Part shown: positions 55,479 to 64,000 of the stretch, piece after piece
Numbering within the stretch: the first letter of the stretch is position 1
Layout: each line of letters opens with the position of its first letter
Assembly (NCBI RefSeq): GCF_047974105.1
Contig: NZ_JBHYRS010000011.1
Span: 1-64,000, forward strand
Direction of reading: 5' to 3'
Source of the DNA: Mitsuokella sp047974105
GTDB taxonomy: Bacteria; Bacillota; Negativicutes; Selenomonadales; Selenomonadaceae
DNA length: 64,000 nt
Made by a program: the position numbers and the translations under genes
The notes under the pieces: generated by a model
What the model saw: only the letters and a program-made list of their open reading frames with translations
Databases searched by the model: none
What the model was told of the DNA's origin: nothing

Positions 55479-57662
55479 TCAGATTTTCTGCAGTTTGACG
55501 CGGAAGGCAATGCTGCGGTTTGTCGCGAGTTCGTCAAAGTGGATGACATACGCTCCCTTCTCACGGTCGAGGGCCACAACCGTGCCGTCGCCGAAAACGC
55601 GGTGTGTCACGCGGTCGCCCTCTCGAAAGGCTGCAGGTTCTGCCTGACGCGAAAGACGCCGCTTCGAAGCCATGACAAAATCCTTCGCATCGCGCACGAG
55701 CTTTTCAGGAAGCGGCGCCGTAAAGTCGAGAAGCTGCGGGTCAATGTCGAGAATAAAACGCGAAGGATAACGCATGGAGCCGTCGATATTGAGCCCTTCG
55801 GCATCCGAAAGATACAGGCCTTTTTCGGCGCGCGTCATGGCGACAAAAGCCAGACGCCGCTCCTCCTCCATCGCTTCGGGCGTGCGCGTCTTGCGCGACG
55901 GGAATACACCTTCATTGAGGGCACAGAGAAAAACATAGGGAAACTCCAGTCCCTTGGCCGTATGAACCGTCATGAGCCGGACTTTGTCGCCCGGCTCCCC
56001 GACATCCTGATTCGTAAACAGTGCGGCGTGATTGAGATAGTCGGTAAGCCCCGCTTCTTCGCCGCAGCTGACCTCATATTCGTGCACGGACTGCTTGAGC
56101 TCCGCGAGATTGTCAAGCCTTGCCTGACTGCCCTCCGTGCGCAGCATGGCCTCATAGCCGCTCAAATCCAGCACTTTCGCAAGGACCTCCGAAACAGCTT
56201 CTCCCTGTGCATCTTCTGCCAAATTCTCGACGAGGGCAATAAATTCTCGCGCCTTTGTGCCTTTCCAGACAGGGTCTTCGATACTGGCTTTCATGGCCTC
56301 AAAGAGCGTCAATTGATGTTCTTCGGCAAACGATGCGAGGAATTTGCGCCGCCGCTCGCCGATATTGCGCTTCGGCACATTGACGACTCGCAGGAATGAC
56401 AGATCGTCGCGGTATGCCAAAAGGCGCAGGTAACAGAGGGCATCCTTGATTTCGCGCCGCGCAAAAAACTGCACACCGCTGTAAATCGTATAAGGGATTT
56501 CGGCCTTCAGGAGCTGCTCTTCGATACTGCGCGTGATGTAATGGGCACGGTAAAGCACCGCGATATCGCGGTATGCCGCACCGCCCTGATGCAGTTTCGC
56601 GATTTCACCGGCCAGCCACGAAGCCTCTTCCTTAGCGGCCGCGGCATGATGGCAGACGACCTTTCGGCCGTGCGGCAGTACGGGCACGAGGTCTTTTTCG
56701 ACGCGGCTCGTATTTTTGGCGATGAGGGAATTGACGGCCGCGAGAATTTCCGGCGTCGAACGGTAATTCTCAAGCATAAAAATCGTCTTCGTGCCCGGAA
56801 AATGCGCTTCAAAGTCAAGAAGATAACGGCCAGAAGCTCCGCGCCAGCTGTAAATCGTCTGGTCAGGGTCCCCGACGACGAAGAGATTCTTATGCCAGCC
56901 GCAGAGAACGTTCATCAGGCGGTACTGCGGCTCGTCAATGTCCTGAAATTCATCGATCATGATGTACTCAAGGCGCTGCTGCCATTTTTTGCGGATGTCC
57001 TCATGCTCGGCAAAGATATGCAGGGAAAATTTGATCAGGTCATTGTAGTCGAGCCCAAAACATTTCTTTTCTTCATATAAATACCCGTAAAACAGGATGT
57101 CCTGTTTTGTCTGGGCCTTATCGTATTTTTCCTTGAGCTCCGCAAGCGGCAGTGCAATGAGTTCCTTATAATAATCGGGCTGCTGCACGAGTTTGCGCAT
57201 CTCGAACATATCGCGCGCCTGCCCGTAGGTCATATCGCGCAGCGTGAGGCCCCGTTCCTCGTAAATCTTCGCGAGCATATCGTCAATATCGGCGTTGTCG
57301 AGTACGAGAAAACTCTTGGGATAACCGACAGCATAGCTGTCTTCCTGCAGAATCGATACGCAGAAACCATGGAATGTGTTGATATAGCCCGTATCGTTGT
57401 CGCCGGTCAGGGCGTGAATACGGCTGCGCATTTCCGTCGCCGCTTTATTCGTGAACGTCACGCAGAGGATATTGCCCGGCAAAATGCCGAGTTCTTCCAC
57501 TAAATAAGCAAAGCGGTGCGTAAGGGCCCGCGTCTTGCCCGAGCCGGCTCCTGCCAAAACACGCACGAATCCTTCCGTCGTCGTGACGGCCTCGCGCTGC
57601 GCTGCATTGAGCCCCGAAAGTATGTCCAAATTCAGCTCATCTTCCTGATTTTTGCCATCCAT
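55479..57662 (-). CDS. pcrA: UvrD/PcrA-type ATP-dependent DNA helicase
   Basis: SF1A 3'-5' DNA helicase of 727 residues for repair and replication-fork maintenance. It begins LNAAQREAVTTTEG (Q motif). Motif I AGAGSGKTRALTHR is near residues 37-50, Ia VTFTNKAATEMRSRI, II YIMIDEFQDIDEPQY, III VVGDPDQTIYSWRGA and IV NYRSTPEI. Motif V is MTVHTAKGLEFPYVF and VI AFVAMTRAEKGLYLS. The C-terminus ends in a Tudor-like domain (GDRVTHRVFGDGTVVALDREKGAYVIHFDE) as in PcrA. ATG 57662 follows AGGCGGGGG. The name PcrA is by similarity; a second UvrD paralogue elsewhere is possible. Confidence 0.93.
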   Translation of the reverse strand: MDGKNQEDELNLDILSGLNAAQREAVTTTEGFVRVLAGAGSGKTRALTHRFAYLVEELGILPGNILCVTFTNKAATEMRSRIHALTGDNDTGYINTFHGFCVSILQEDSYAVGYPKSFLVLDNADIDDMLAKIYEERGLTLRDMTYGQARDMFEMRKLVQQPDYYKELIALPLAELKEKYDKAQTKQDILFYGYLYEEKKCFGLDYNDLIKFSLHIFAEHEDIRKKWQQRLEYIMIDEFQDIDEPQYRLMNVLCGWHKNLFVVGDPDQTIYSWRGASGRYLLDFEAHFPGTKTIFMLENYRSTPEILAAVNSLIAKNTSRVEKDLVPVLPHGRKVVCHHAAAAKEEASWLAGEIAKLHQGGAAYRDIAVLYRAHYITRSIEEQLLKAEIPYTIYSGVQFFARREIKDALCYLRLLAYRDDLSFLRVVNVPKRNIGERRRKFLASFAEEHQLTLFEAMKASIEDPVWKGTKAREFIALVENLAEDAQGEAVSEVLAKVLDLSGYEAMLRTEGSQARLDNLAELKQSVHEYEVSCGEEAGLTDYLNHAALFTNQDVGEPGDKVRLMTVHTAKGLEFPYVFLCALNEGVFPSRKTRTPEAMEEERRLAFVAMTRAEKGLYLSDAEGLNIDGSMRYPSRFILDIDPQLLDFTAPLPEKLVRDAKDFVMASKRRLSRQAEPAAFREGDRVTHRVFGDGTVVALDREKGAYVIHFDELATNRSIAFRVKLQKI

Positions 57663-57852
57663 TATTATCCCCCGCCTTTTTCTATCGTTATGTCCATTCT
57701 ATCACATCCTGCCATGCTGCTCATGACAGGAATAACAAAAACTTTACAGAGGGATAACAAAGAAAACGTCTCCAAATGATAAAGTAAAGTCAGTAAACAA
57801 AACAAGCCAACAGACAAAAGGAAAGAGTTGTATTTATCGAGGAGGGTACTTC

Positions 57853-59406
57853 ATGTCCATGAAGCTTTTCAAGAACAAAAAACGTCTTACCGCCTATGTA
57901 CTCGCTGCACTCTGCGTTGCCTCGACGGGTTTTGCCGCCACGGAGCATTGGAACGATGCCTCGACGACGCCGAACGCTGTCGTTGCTACGCAGGCCGGCG
58001 ACGAAAACTGGGAACAGTGGAAATCGAGCTGGGAAAACATCAAGGGTGACTATGAGCAGGTCGCCATCGCTCCCGGCAAAGACGCCACGCAGATGAACTT
58101 CGCCTGGTACTCGAAGGACAAGGCAAAAGCTGCTGAAGTCCGCATCTCCACGAATGAAGATATGTCCAATGCCCGTTCGTTCCTCGGTACTTCCAAAGAG
58201 GGCACGGTCATCGACGGCACGCAGTACTACACGAACAAGGCTTCCGTGAAGGACCTCAACCCGGACACGACGTATTATTATCAGGTCAAAATCGACGGTC
58301 AGTGGCAGGATGCCCAGTCTTTCAAGACGGGCAATCCGGATGACTTCAGCTTCATGTACGTCGGCGACCCGCAGATTGGCGCTTCCAAAGGCCAGACTTC
58401 TTCCGAGGGCAACAAGCAGGACGGCGAACTCGCCACGCGCAACGATGCCTACAATTGGAACAAGACGTTGAACAGCGCCCTTGCCCAGCATCCGGAAATC
58501 AACTTCCTCGTCTCCCCTGGCGACCAGATCAATGAGCCTGCTGAAGACCAGTCCGCTGCCAAGATTCATCTGCAGGAGACGCAGTACGCAGGCTATCTCT
58601 CGGCCAAGGCACTGCGCAGCCTGCCAGAAGCCACGAGCATCGGCAACCACGACAGCATGACGACAGGCTACCAGAACCACTTCAACGTGCCGAATCCGTT
58701 CACGGAAGAAGCCAATCCGACCAAGGCAGGCCATGGCTACTACTACACGTACGGCAATGCCCTGTTCATCGTCATCAACGCCAACAACTACAATGCGGCT
58801 GACCATGAAGCCCTCATCAAGAAGGCTATCAAAGCTCATCCGAATACGAAATGGCGCATCGTCGTCATGCATCAGGACATCTACGGCACGGGCCTTGACC
58901 ATTCCGACTCCGATGGCATCCTGATGCGCACGCAGCTTACGCCGATTTACGATGCCAACAAAATCGATGTCGTCCTGCAGGGCCATGACCATACGTACGC
59001 ACGCACGTACCAGCTCTCGAGCGACGGCAAGCAGCATGCTTCCTTCGATGACTACAAAGTCAAGGGACAGCAGGGCCAACATCACAACATCCTCAACGAA
59101 GCCCTCAAAGACAGCACGAAGAAAGATGCCTATGAGAGCCAGAACCTCTGCTACACGATTGCGGACATGCAGCAGGGCACACTCCACAATCCGAAAGGCG
59201 TTTTCTACATGTCCTCGAACTCCGCTACGGGTTCCAAATTCTACAATCTGATTCCGCAGCAGCAGGACTACATCGCCGCCCGCAGCCAGAACTGGCGCCC
59301 GACGTACTCCGTTGTCCACATCACGAAGAATCAGTTCAGCATTGACACCTACGATGCCGAGACCGGTACGCCGATCGACCAGACTTACAGCATCGTCAAA
59401 GACTAA
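57853..59406 (+). CDS. Secreted purple-acid-phosphatase-like metallophosphoesterase
   Basis: A 517-residue exported enzyme: signal peptide (KKRLTAYVLAALCVASTGFAA), an N-terminal FN3-like domain with DLNPDTTYYYQVKIDGQW, then a calcineurin-type domain. The metal-site motifs are YVGDPQIG, SPGDQIN, IGNHDSM, VMHQDIYG and QGHDHTYAR, in the order of purple acid phosphatases. It probably releases phosphate from organic esters outside the cell. ATG 57853 has GAGGAGG upstream. TTTACA-N5-ATAACA near 57742-57758 is weakly like a Pho-type direct repeat. Confidence 0.9.
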   Translation: MSMKLFKNKKRLTAYVLAALCVASTGFAATEHWNDASTTPNAVVATQAGDENWEQWKSSWENIKGDYEQVAIAPGKDATQMNFAWYSKDKAKAAEVRISTNEDMSNARSFLGTSKEGTVIDGTQYYTNKASVKDLNPDTTYYYQVKIDGQWQDAQSFKTGNPDDFSFMYVGDPQIGASKGQTSSEGNKQDGELATRNDAYNWNKTLNSALAQHPEINFLVSPGDQINEPAEDQSAAKIHLQETQYAGYLSAKALRSLPEATSIGNHDSMTTGYQNHFNVPNPFTEEANPTKAGHGYYYTYGNALFIVINANNYNAADHEALIKKAIKAHPNTKWRIVVMHQDIYGTGLDHSDSDGILMRTQLTPIYDANKIDVVLQGHDHTYARTYQLSSDGKQHASFDDYKVKGQQGQHHNILNEALKDSTKKDAYESQNLCYTIADMQQGTLHNPKGVFYMSSNSATGSKFYNLIPQQQDYIAARSQNWRPTYSVVHITKNQFSIDTYDAETGTPIDQTYSIVKD

Positions 59407-59439
59407 GCTTTCCCCCAGAGTATATCCCTCTGATCCCAT

Positions 59440-59475
59440 AAAAGAGACCTCTGACCTCTGTCTCAGGTCTCTTTT
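59440..59475 (+). terminator. Terminator after the phosphatase gene
   Basis: 11-bp perfect stem aaaagagacct/aggtctctttt with a 14-base loop. Confidence 0.88.
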
Positions 59476-59512
59476 GTAATATGCAATATGAACGATGAAA
59501 GGATTCTTTTCT

Positions 59513-60688
59513 ATGAAGCCACAATCCCTTGCCAAAATAAAGGCCTTCTTAAAGCGGCTGGCCGTCGTCGGCATTGTTTTTGCTTTGCTCGCAGGCCTCC
59601 TGCAGCTCAACAATGTCACAAAACCATCTCTTGTTAACACGGATGGCCGCACGTTCACAAAAGCCGTCGTCACCGATATCCTGCGCGATAATGTACAGGA
59701 AAACGGCAGCCGCATCGGCGACCAGATTGTCGCACTGAAACTCGCAGACGGCACGGAAGTCACGGCGAACTGCCCGAACGGACTTCTCTTCGGCACGGTC
59801 TGCGAGCCCGGCATGTCCGTCGTCGTCATCGCGAGCAAAACGGGCAGTCTTTCTTCCTATACGGTCTACAGCTACGACCGCATGACGGCCGTCATTGCCT
59901 TCCTTGCGTTCTTCTGCCTGCTCCTGATGCTCGTGGGCGGACGCAAGGGCGTCAAATCCGTCATTGCCCTCGGCGCGACCTTTGCCTGCTTCCTCTTTTT
60001 CTTCTTTCCCTTGCTCATGCACGGCTTCTCGCCAATTTTTGCCGCCATCATCACCTCGACGCTGATTCTCTCTCTGACCGTCTTTTTGATCTGCGGCACG
60101 ACGAAAAAAGCTCTCGCAGCCGGCCTCGCCTCCTTTGGCGGCGTGCTCTCGGCCGGCATTGCCGCGGAAGGTTTCGGCCGTCTCGCACATCTTTCGGGCT
60201 ACAATGTGCCGAACATCGAAGCCCTGCTCTTCATCAGCCAGAATACGAAAATCGATGTCGGGGAACTGCTCTTTGCCGGTATCCTGTTCGCCAGCCTCGG
60301 CGCCGTCCTCGATATCGCCATGGATGTTTCCGCTGCGGTCGCCGAAATCCACGATGAAAATCCGGAAAAGCCGGCACAGTCTCTCTTCAAAAGCGGCATG
60401 CGCGTCGGTCAGGACGTCATGGGCACGATGGCCGCGACCCTGATTCTCGCGGTCTTCGGCGGCAGCCTCGGCACCTGGGTGCTCGATTATGTCTACGACC
60501 TGCCCTTCCTGCAGCTTCTCAATTCCAACAGCCTTGACATCGTCATCATGCAGGGTCTGTCGGGCGGCATCGGCGTCATCCTGACCGTCCCGCTTGCCGC
60601 TGCTTTTTCTGCCCTGCTGCTCCGGCATGCCCTCGTCTCAAGCAAACAATCCGAAACCGCAAAAAACGCAAAAATCTCAGAAGCCTGA
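59513..60688 (+). CDS. YibE/F-like multi-pass membrane protein
   Basis: A 391-residue membrane protein of the YibE/F family. It has one N-terminal helix, an extracytoplasmic beta-rich domain (residues about 45-110, GRTFTKAVVTDILRDNVQE...GSLSSYTVYSYDR) and about seven further helices, with GGRKGVKSVIALGAT, FGGVLSAGIAAEGFG, GAVLDIAMDVSAAVAEI and MRVGQDVMGTMAATLILAVFGGSL. The family's function is not established. ATG 59513 follows AAAGGA by 10 bases. It lies about 35 bases after the phosphatase terminator and may be read as a separate unit. Confidence 0.9.
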   Translation: MKPQSLAKIKAFLKRLAVVGIVFALLAGLLQLNNVTKPSLVNTDGRTFTKAVVTDILRDNVQENGSRIGDQIVALKLADGTEVTANCPNGLLFGTVCEPGMSVVVIASKTGSLSSYTVYSYDRMTAVIAFLAFFCLLLMLVGGRKGVKSVIALGATFACFLFFFFPLLMHGFSPIFAAIITSTLILSLTVFLICGTTKKALAAGLASFGGVLSAGIAAEGFGRLAHLSGYNVPNIEALLFISQNTKIDVGELLFAGILFASLGAVLDIAMDVSAAVAEIHDENPEKPAQSLFKSGMRVGQDVMGTMAATLILAVFGGSLGTWVLDYVYDLPFLQLLNSNSLDIVIMQGLSGGIGVILTVPLAAAFSALLLRHALVSSKQSETAKNAKISEA

Positions 60689-60716
60689 ACGACATAATAG
60701 AAAATAAAATAAAAAA

Positions 60717-60756
60717 CAAGAACCTCCGCTGCTATCCCCTGCAGCGGAGGTTCTTG
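60717..60756. terminator. Convergent terminator after the YibE/F gene
   Basis: 16-bp perfect stem (caagaacctccgctgc 60717-60732 with its complement 60741-60756) with an 8-base loop. It serves both the plus-strand gene and the small minus-strand gene. Confidence 0.9.
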
Positions 60757-60779
60757 CTTTAGGTATTTCCGAAGACCAA

Positions 60780-61016
60780 TCAGCGGACTGCTGCCTGACC
60801 GTTATCGCTGACTTCTGCGACACCAGCCTTGCCGTTTTCATAATAGGCAACTTTATAAGCCGTACCGCTCTCCGTCACGTTTTCCACCTCAGCCTGCGGA
60901 TGCATGGCCTGCACCGTCTCAGCAGCGATGTCTTCCGTGACTTTCGGCGTGCCCTGCAGCATGAGCAGGCCGCCCCATACACATAAACCAATGATTGCAA
61001 AAATACGGTTCTTCAT
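60780..61016 (-). CDS. Small exported protein of unknown function
   Basis: A 78-residue protein with an N-terminal hydrophobic segment (IFAIIGLCVWGGLLMLQG), a signal peptide or anchor, and a small soluble domain (ETVQAMHPQAEVENVTESGTAYKVAYYENGKAGVAEVSDNG). The alternating pattern vaguely recalls PepSY-like domains, but I do not claim membership. ATG 61016 has GGAAAGG upstream. It ends at the convergent terminator and has no operon partner. Confidence 0.75.
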   Translation of the reverse strand: MKNRIFAIIGLCVWGGLLMLQGTPKVTEDIAAETVQAMHPQAEVENVTESGTAYKVAYYENGKAGVAEVSDNGQAAVR

Positions 61017-61128
61017 GATACCAATCCCTTTCCATTTATGGTAAATCTTCTTTCCAGGGACTAGTATACTCTATTATACGGAAATTGTTTACACTTTTGC
61101 CGGAAGTATTATGTATTCTTATAAAATT

Positions 61129-61156
61129 GTGCTACAATTATGATTAATTGTAGCAC
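61129..61156. terminator. 12-bp-arm palindrome downstream of recD2
   Basis: GTGCTACAATTA (61129-61140) and TAATTGTAGCAC (61145-61156), perfect arms around 4 bases. A smaller ATGCAC/GTGCAT repeat lies between it and recD2. It may end the recD2 transcript (AATTTTAT follows on the minus strand) or be a protein-binding site. Confidence 0.5.
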
Positions 61157-61179
61157 TTACGATGCACACTGTGCATTTC

Positions 61180-63399
61180 TCAGCCCTTTGCTCCATAATA
61201 AAGGCGTTCTGCAAGCAACGTATAGCGTTTCCGCGTACGGTCATTGCTGACTGCCGTATTGAGCGCGGCTTTGGAACCAAGCAGAATGACTTCACGCTTC
61301 GCTCTCGTCACAGCGGTATAAAGGAGATTGCGCTGCAGCATAATATGATGTGCCGGCATCAGAGGCAGAATCACGACGGGATACTCACTGCCCTGACTTT
61401 TGTGAACGGTCAGGGCATAGGCCAGCTGCAGTTCCTTGTACTCCGTCCCCTCGTACTCCACTTCGAGCTCTTCGCTGTAATGAACGGTCATTTTGCCCGG
61501 TTCAATGGCCATGATAAAACCGATATCGCCGTTAAAGACCTGTTTGCTGTAATTATTCTTCGTCTGAATGACTTTGTCGCCGAGACGGAAGGTCTGCGTG
61601 CCATTCGTGAGTTCCGGCCGATGCGGTGATTTGGGGTTCAGTGCGGCCTGCAGGACGCGGTTAAGATTATCCGTACCGCAGGCATTGCGGTGCATCGGCG
61701 ACAGGACCTGGATATCGGTAAGCGGGGAAAAGCCCTGCTTCGGCAGGACTTCCGCGCACAATCTGACGATTTCAGCAGCCGCGGTTTCCTCGTCCGGCAT
61801 CTCCCAAAACTGGAAATCCCCCTGCGGCGAGCAGATGGGCAGACGGCCGGCATTGATGGCATGGGCGTTCATGATAATGCTGTTGTCGCCCCGCTGACGG
61901 AAAATATCCGTCAGGCGCACACTCGGAACGACGCCGGAGCGCAGAATATCCGCGAGGACTGCCCCCGGACCGACCGAAGGCAACTGGTCGACATCGCCGA
62001 CCAGAATGACGTGGGCACCATCGGGAACAGCCGACAGAAAATGCTGCATCAGGACAATGTCCATCATCGACACTTCATCGAGGATGATGATATCGGCTTC
62101 AAGCTGTTCGTCCTCATTTTTGCCAAAAGCAGGAGCCCCCGTGCCGCCTGCCCCCTGTGCTTCCAGCAGTCGGTGAACGGTCATGGCCTTTTGACCTGTC
62201 GCTTCTGCCAGGCGCTTTGCCGCACGCCCCGTCGGCGCGCCCAAAAGGACCGTAAGGCCCTGAAGCTGCAGTAGGTCGAGCATGCCGCGCACCACAGTGG
62301 TCTTACCGGTACCAGGGCCGCCTGTCAGGATAAAAACTCCGTACTGCAGGACATCTTCCAATGCTTCTTTCTGCTTATCTGCCAGATGGATGCCTGAGAT
62401 CCGCTCCCATTTCTCCACCAGAATGCCAGGATCTTCCTCCATCGGAATGTCATCCGCGTATTTCTGCAGATAGAGCAGTTTGCGCGCGACTTTATTCTCC
62501 GCGCGGTAAAGATACTGCGGATAAATCAAGGTCTGTGCTCCTACATATTCCACGGCGAGCTTCTTTTCAGCCAACAGGGCTTTGAGGACTTTGCGCACGG
62601 TTTCCTTATCAAGGCCCAGGAGTTTTGCTGCCAGTTCAGCCAGATTTTCTTCCGGCAGACAGCAATGTCCCTTCTGCGCAATATCCTGCAAGGCAAAATC
62701 GATGCCCGCGGCGATGCGGTAGCGGTTGTCGGGGGCGATGCCAAGACTTGAAGCAATCGTATCGGCAATTTTGAAGCCAATACCCTCGACTTCACTGGCC
62801 AGCTGATAAGGATGATTTTCGAGCGTATCAATGGAGAACGAACCGTATTTCTTAAAGATACGTGCGGCATACGTGCCGGAGATATGATGAGATTCAAGCC
62901 AGAGCATGATGTCGCGAAGCTCTGACTGTGAAGCATAAGAAGAAGTTATTTTTTCAATCGTCTTTTTGCCGATGCCAGCAACCTCGTGCAGTCTTGACGG
63001 CGATTTCTCGATGATATTCAGCGTATCACGCCCAAATTTTTCCACAATGCGCCTTGCCAGCGCCGGCCCAATGCCATCGACAACGCCGGAAGCGAGAAAA
63101 CGCTCGATTCCCTCCGCGCTCGACGGTGCCTCGATGCGCATGCCCGTGACCTGAAACTGCAGGCCATAGCGCTTATGTGTGACCCAGCGGCCGCGCAGAT
63201 GGAGCTGTTGGCCGACAAGGGGAGCCTCTGCGTTGACTGTCGCCGTTATACGGCTGTTCTGGCGATTAGGCTTTAATCGGAATACGCAAAACCGACCGTC
63301 GTCGCTGGCAAAAATGATGCTTTCCACGACACCCTCTACGACTTCTTCGACGTTCAGTCCCGGCAGGGACTGCTGGATTTCTTCTTTCTTCTTCGGCAT
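61180..63399 (-). CDS. recD2: RecD2-type (RecD-like) ATP-dependent DNA helicase
   Basis: SF1B 5'-3' helicase of 739 residues acting in repair outside RecBCD. The N-terminal OB-like region (VEGVVESIIFASDDGRFCVFRL) and helix-hairpin-helix repeats (LASGVVDGIGPALARRIVEKFG, EVAGIGKKTIEKI) are those of RecD2, not RecD. The motor has Walker A LTGGPGTGKTTVVRG, Walker B IIILDEVSMMDI, VLVGDVDQLPSVGPG, QTKNNYSKQVFNGDIGF and the final VHKSQGSEYPVVILPL...LLYTAVTRAKREVIL. ATG 63399 follows AGGAGGGG. Confidence 0.95.
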   Translation of the reverse strand: MPKKKEEIQQSLPGLNVEEVVEGVVESIIFASDDGRFCVFRLKPNRQNSRITATVNAEAPLVGQQLHLRGRWVTHKRYGLQFQVTGMRIEAPSSAEGIERFLASGVVDGIGPALARRIVEKFGRDTLNIIEKSPSRLHEVAGIGKKTIEKITSSYASQSELRDIMLWLESHHISGTYAARIFKKYGSFSIDTLENHPYQLASEVEGIGFKIADTIASSLGIAPDNRYRIAAGIDFALQDIAQKGHCCLPEENLAELAAKLLGLDKETVRKVLKALLAEKKLAVEYVGAQTLIYPQYLYRAENKVARKLLYLQKYADDIPMEEDPGILVEKWERISGIHLADKQKEALEDVLQYGVFILTGGPGTGKTTVVRGMLDLLQLQGLTVLLGAPTGRAAKRLAEATGQKAMTVHRLLEAQGAGGTGAPAFGKNEDEQLEADIIILDEVSMMDIVLMQHFLSAVPDGAHVILVGDVDQLPSVGPGAVLADILRSGVVPSVRLTDIFRQRGDNSIIMNAHAINAGRLPICSPQGDFQFWEMPDEETAAAEIVRLCAEVLPKQGFSPLTDIQVLSPMHRNACGTDNLNRVLQAALNPKSPHRPELTNGTQTFRLGDKVIQTKNNYSKQVFNGDIGFIMAIEPGKMTVHYSEELEVEYEGTEYKELQLAYALTVHKSQGSEYPVVILPLMPAHHIMLQRNLLYTAVTRAKREVILLGSKAALNTAVSNDRTRKRYTLLAERLYYGAKG

Positions 63400-63461
63400 G
63401 GGCCCCTCCTTCCGGCAGCTATCGGCCATATCTCATATACAGACATTCTCCACTATATTAT

Positions 63462-64000
63462 TTATGCCTCTGTCAAGCGTTCCCACTTCTCATAGCGCTG
63501 CTCGATTTCTTTTTCCTTGGCAGCATAGGCCTCGGCGATTTCCTGACTCTGCTGCGGGTCCGACTGTACAGCAGGATCGTTCATCTGGAATTCCAGCCCT
63601 TTAAGCTCGGCTTCTGCCATGGCAATCTCCGCTTCGGCACGCTGAATCATTTCTTCTCGCTTCTGCTCACTCATACTCTGAATGCGGCCAAGCTCTGCGC
63701 GTTTCTTTTCTTCCGCACGCCGCTTTTCCGCTTCTGCTTTTTGCTTGGCTGCCTCCGAAGATTCCTTCACAGCATCCTTTTTATGTGCAGATTTTTCCTT
63801 TGCTTTGCGCTTTGCTTCTTTCTCTGCCTCGGCTTTTTCCTCCGCTTCCTGCTGCTCGCGTGCCTCTTCTTCAGCAAGCTCTTTCTTCATTAAATAATAG
63901 CTGTAATTGCCAAGATACTCCGTGAGCCTGCCGTTCTCGAGTTCGAGCGTGCAGTTTGCCACCTTGTCGAGAAAATAGCGGTCATGCGAGACGGCTAAGA
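63462..64000 (-). CDS. ABC-F family ATPase, C-terminal part (5' end beyond the window)
   Basis: The reading frame is open to the window edge and begins LAVSHDRYFLDKVAN, the H-loop of the second nucleotide-binding domain of ABC-F proteins. YLGNYSYYLMKKE and then a long Lys/Glu/Ala-rich coiled coil (about 60-130 residues after the edge) follow, ending KEKEIEQRYEKWERLTEA. ABC-F proteins act at the ribosomal E site in translation or antibiotic protection. The C-terminal coiled coil is like that of Uup/EttA relatives. Only about 178 residues are visible. Confidence 0.9.
   Translation of the reverse strand, partial: LAVSHDRYFLDKVANCTLELENGRLTEYLGNYSYYLMKKELAEEEAREQQEAEEKAEAEKEAKRKAKEKSAHKKDAVKESSEAAKQKAEAEKRRAEEKKRAELGRIQSMSEQKREEMIQRAEAEIAMAEAELKGLEFQMNDPAVQSDPQQSQEIAEAYAAKEKEIEQRYEKWERLTEA

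Noticed and set aside
57790..59838. A 682-codon minus-strand frame opposite the phosphatase gene
   Set aside because: Antisense shadow of a gene with signal peptide and all metal motifs; the translated frame is low-complexity Val/Arg/Leu.

Overview
The window looks like chromosome of a diderm Firmicute of the class Negativicutes (Selenomonas/Mitsuokella-like). This is an inference. It rests on the dcw cluster with Firmicute-type MraZ and FtsL, a MurE carrying the meso-diaminopimelate motif DNPR, the uppS-cdsA-dxr-rseP-ispG-proS block, a DUF1858 redox protein, a TatA and moderately high GC. No rRNA, prophage or CRISPR array is visible.

Layout: 1-13.5 kb, all on the minus strand, carries tRNA-Tyr (cut by the window edge) and a compact division/peptidoglycan cluster read mraZ-rsmH-ftsL-murE-murF-mraY-murD-murG-murC-ddl-ftsQ-ftsZ. 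Together these make the muropeptide precursor up to lipid II, plus the Z-ring protein and part of the divisome. No ftsI-like PBP, ftsW, murB or ftsA lies within it. 13.5-17.7 kb holds a secreted polysaccharide deacetylase, a DUF1858 mini-protein and a three-gene nitrate/sulfonate-type ABC importer. 17.7-28.2 kb (minus) holds two housekeeping operons: uppS-cdsA-dxr-rseP-ispG-proS (isoprenoid/lipid carrier, phospholipid, envelope protease, tRNA charging) and rpsB-tsf / pyrH-frr-small ORF-ferredoxin. 28.4-43.8 kb is a series of short units: dicarboxylate carrier, a large hairpin element, amino-acid permease, YigZ, a transsulfuration pair (metI-like, patB-like), a DNA glycosylase, a 27-residue membrane peptide with its own promoter and terminator, an exported Sel1/metallo-beta-lactamase fusion, a FeoA-FeoB fusion, TatA, a MocR regulator divergent from an ECF S-component, and a heavy-metal-domain protein.

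43.9-54.1 kb is accessory in character: a secreted SGNH hydrolase, a complete sorbitol (glucitol) PTS operon with its SorC-type regulator, an IS3-family insertion sequence, thiD and an MFS carrier. Lines sampled between about 44.3 and 53.5 kb have higher GC than those just outside. 54.2-64 kb holds a flavoprotein, a two-TM protein with a histidine pentapeptide repeat, a UvrD/PcrA-type helicase, a secreted purple-acid-phosphatase-like enzyme, a YibE/F membrane protein, RecD2 and the C-terminal end of an ABC-F ATPase.

The least explained structures are (i) a run of three adjacent stem-loops, two of them nearly 200 nt, inside an outer inverted repeat at 29.7-30.2 kb, (ii) a second hairpin of similar style at 50.1/51.7 kb split by the IS, (iii) the MPHV(D/E) repeat protein at 55.1 kb, and (iv) the 27-residue membrane peptide at 35.6 kb. 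Several initiation codons were placed at TTG or GTG because a strong Shine-Dalgarno sequence points there.
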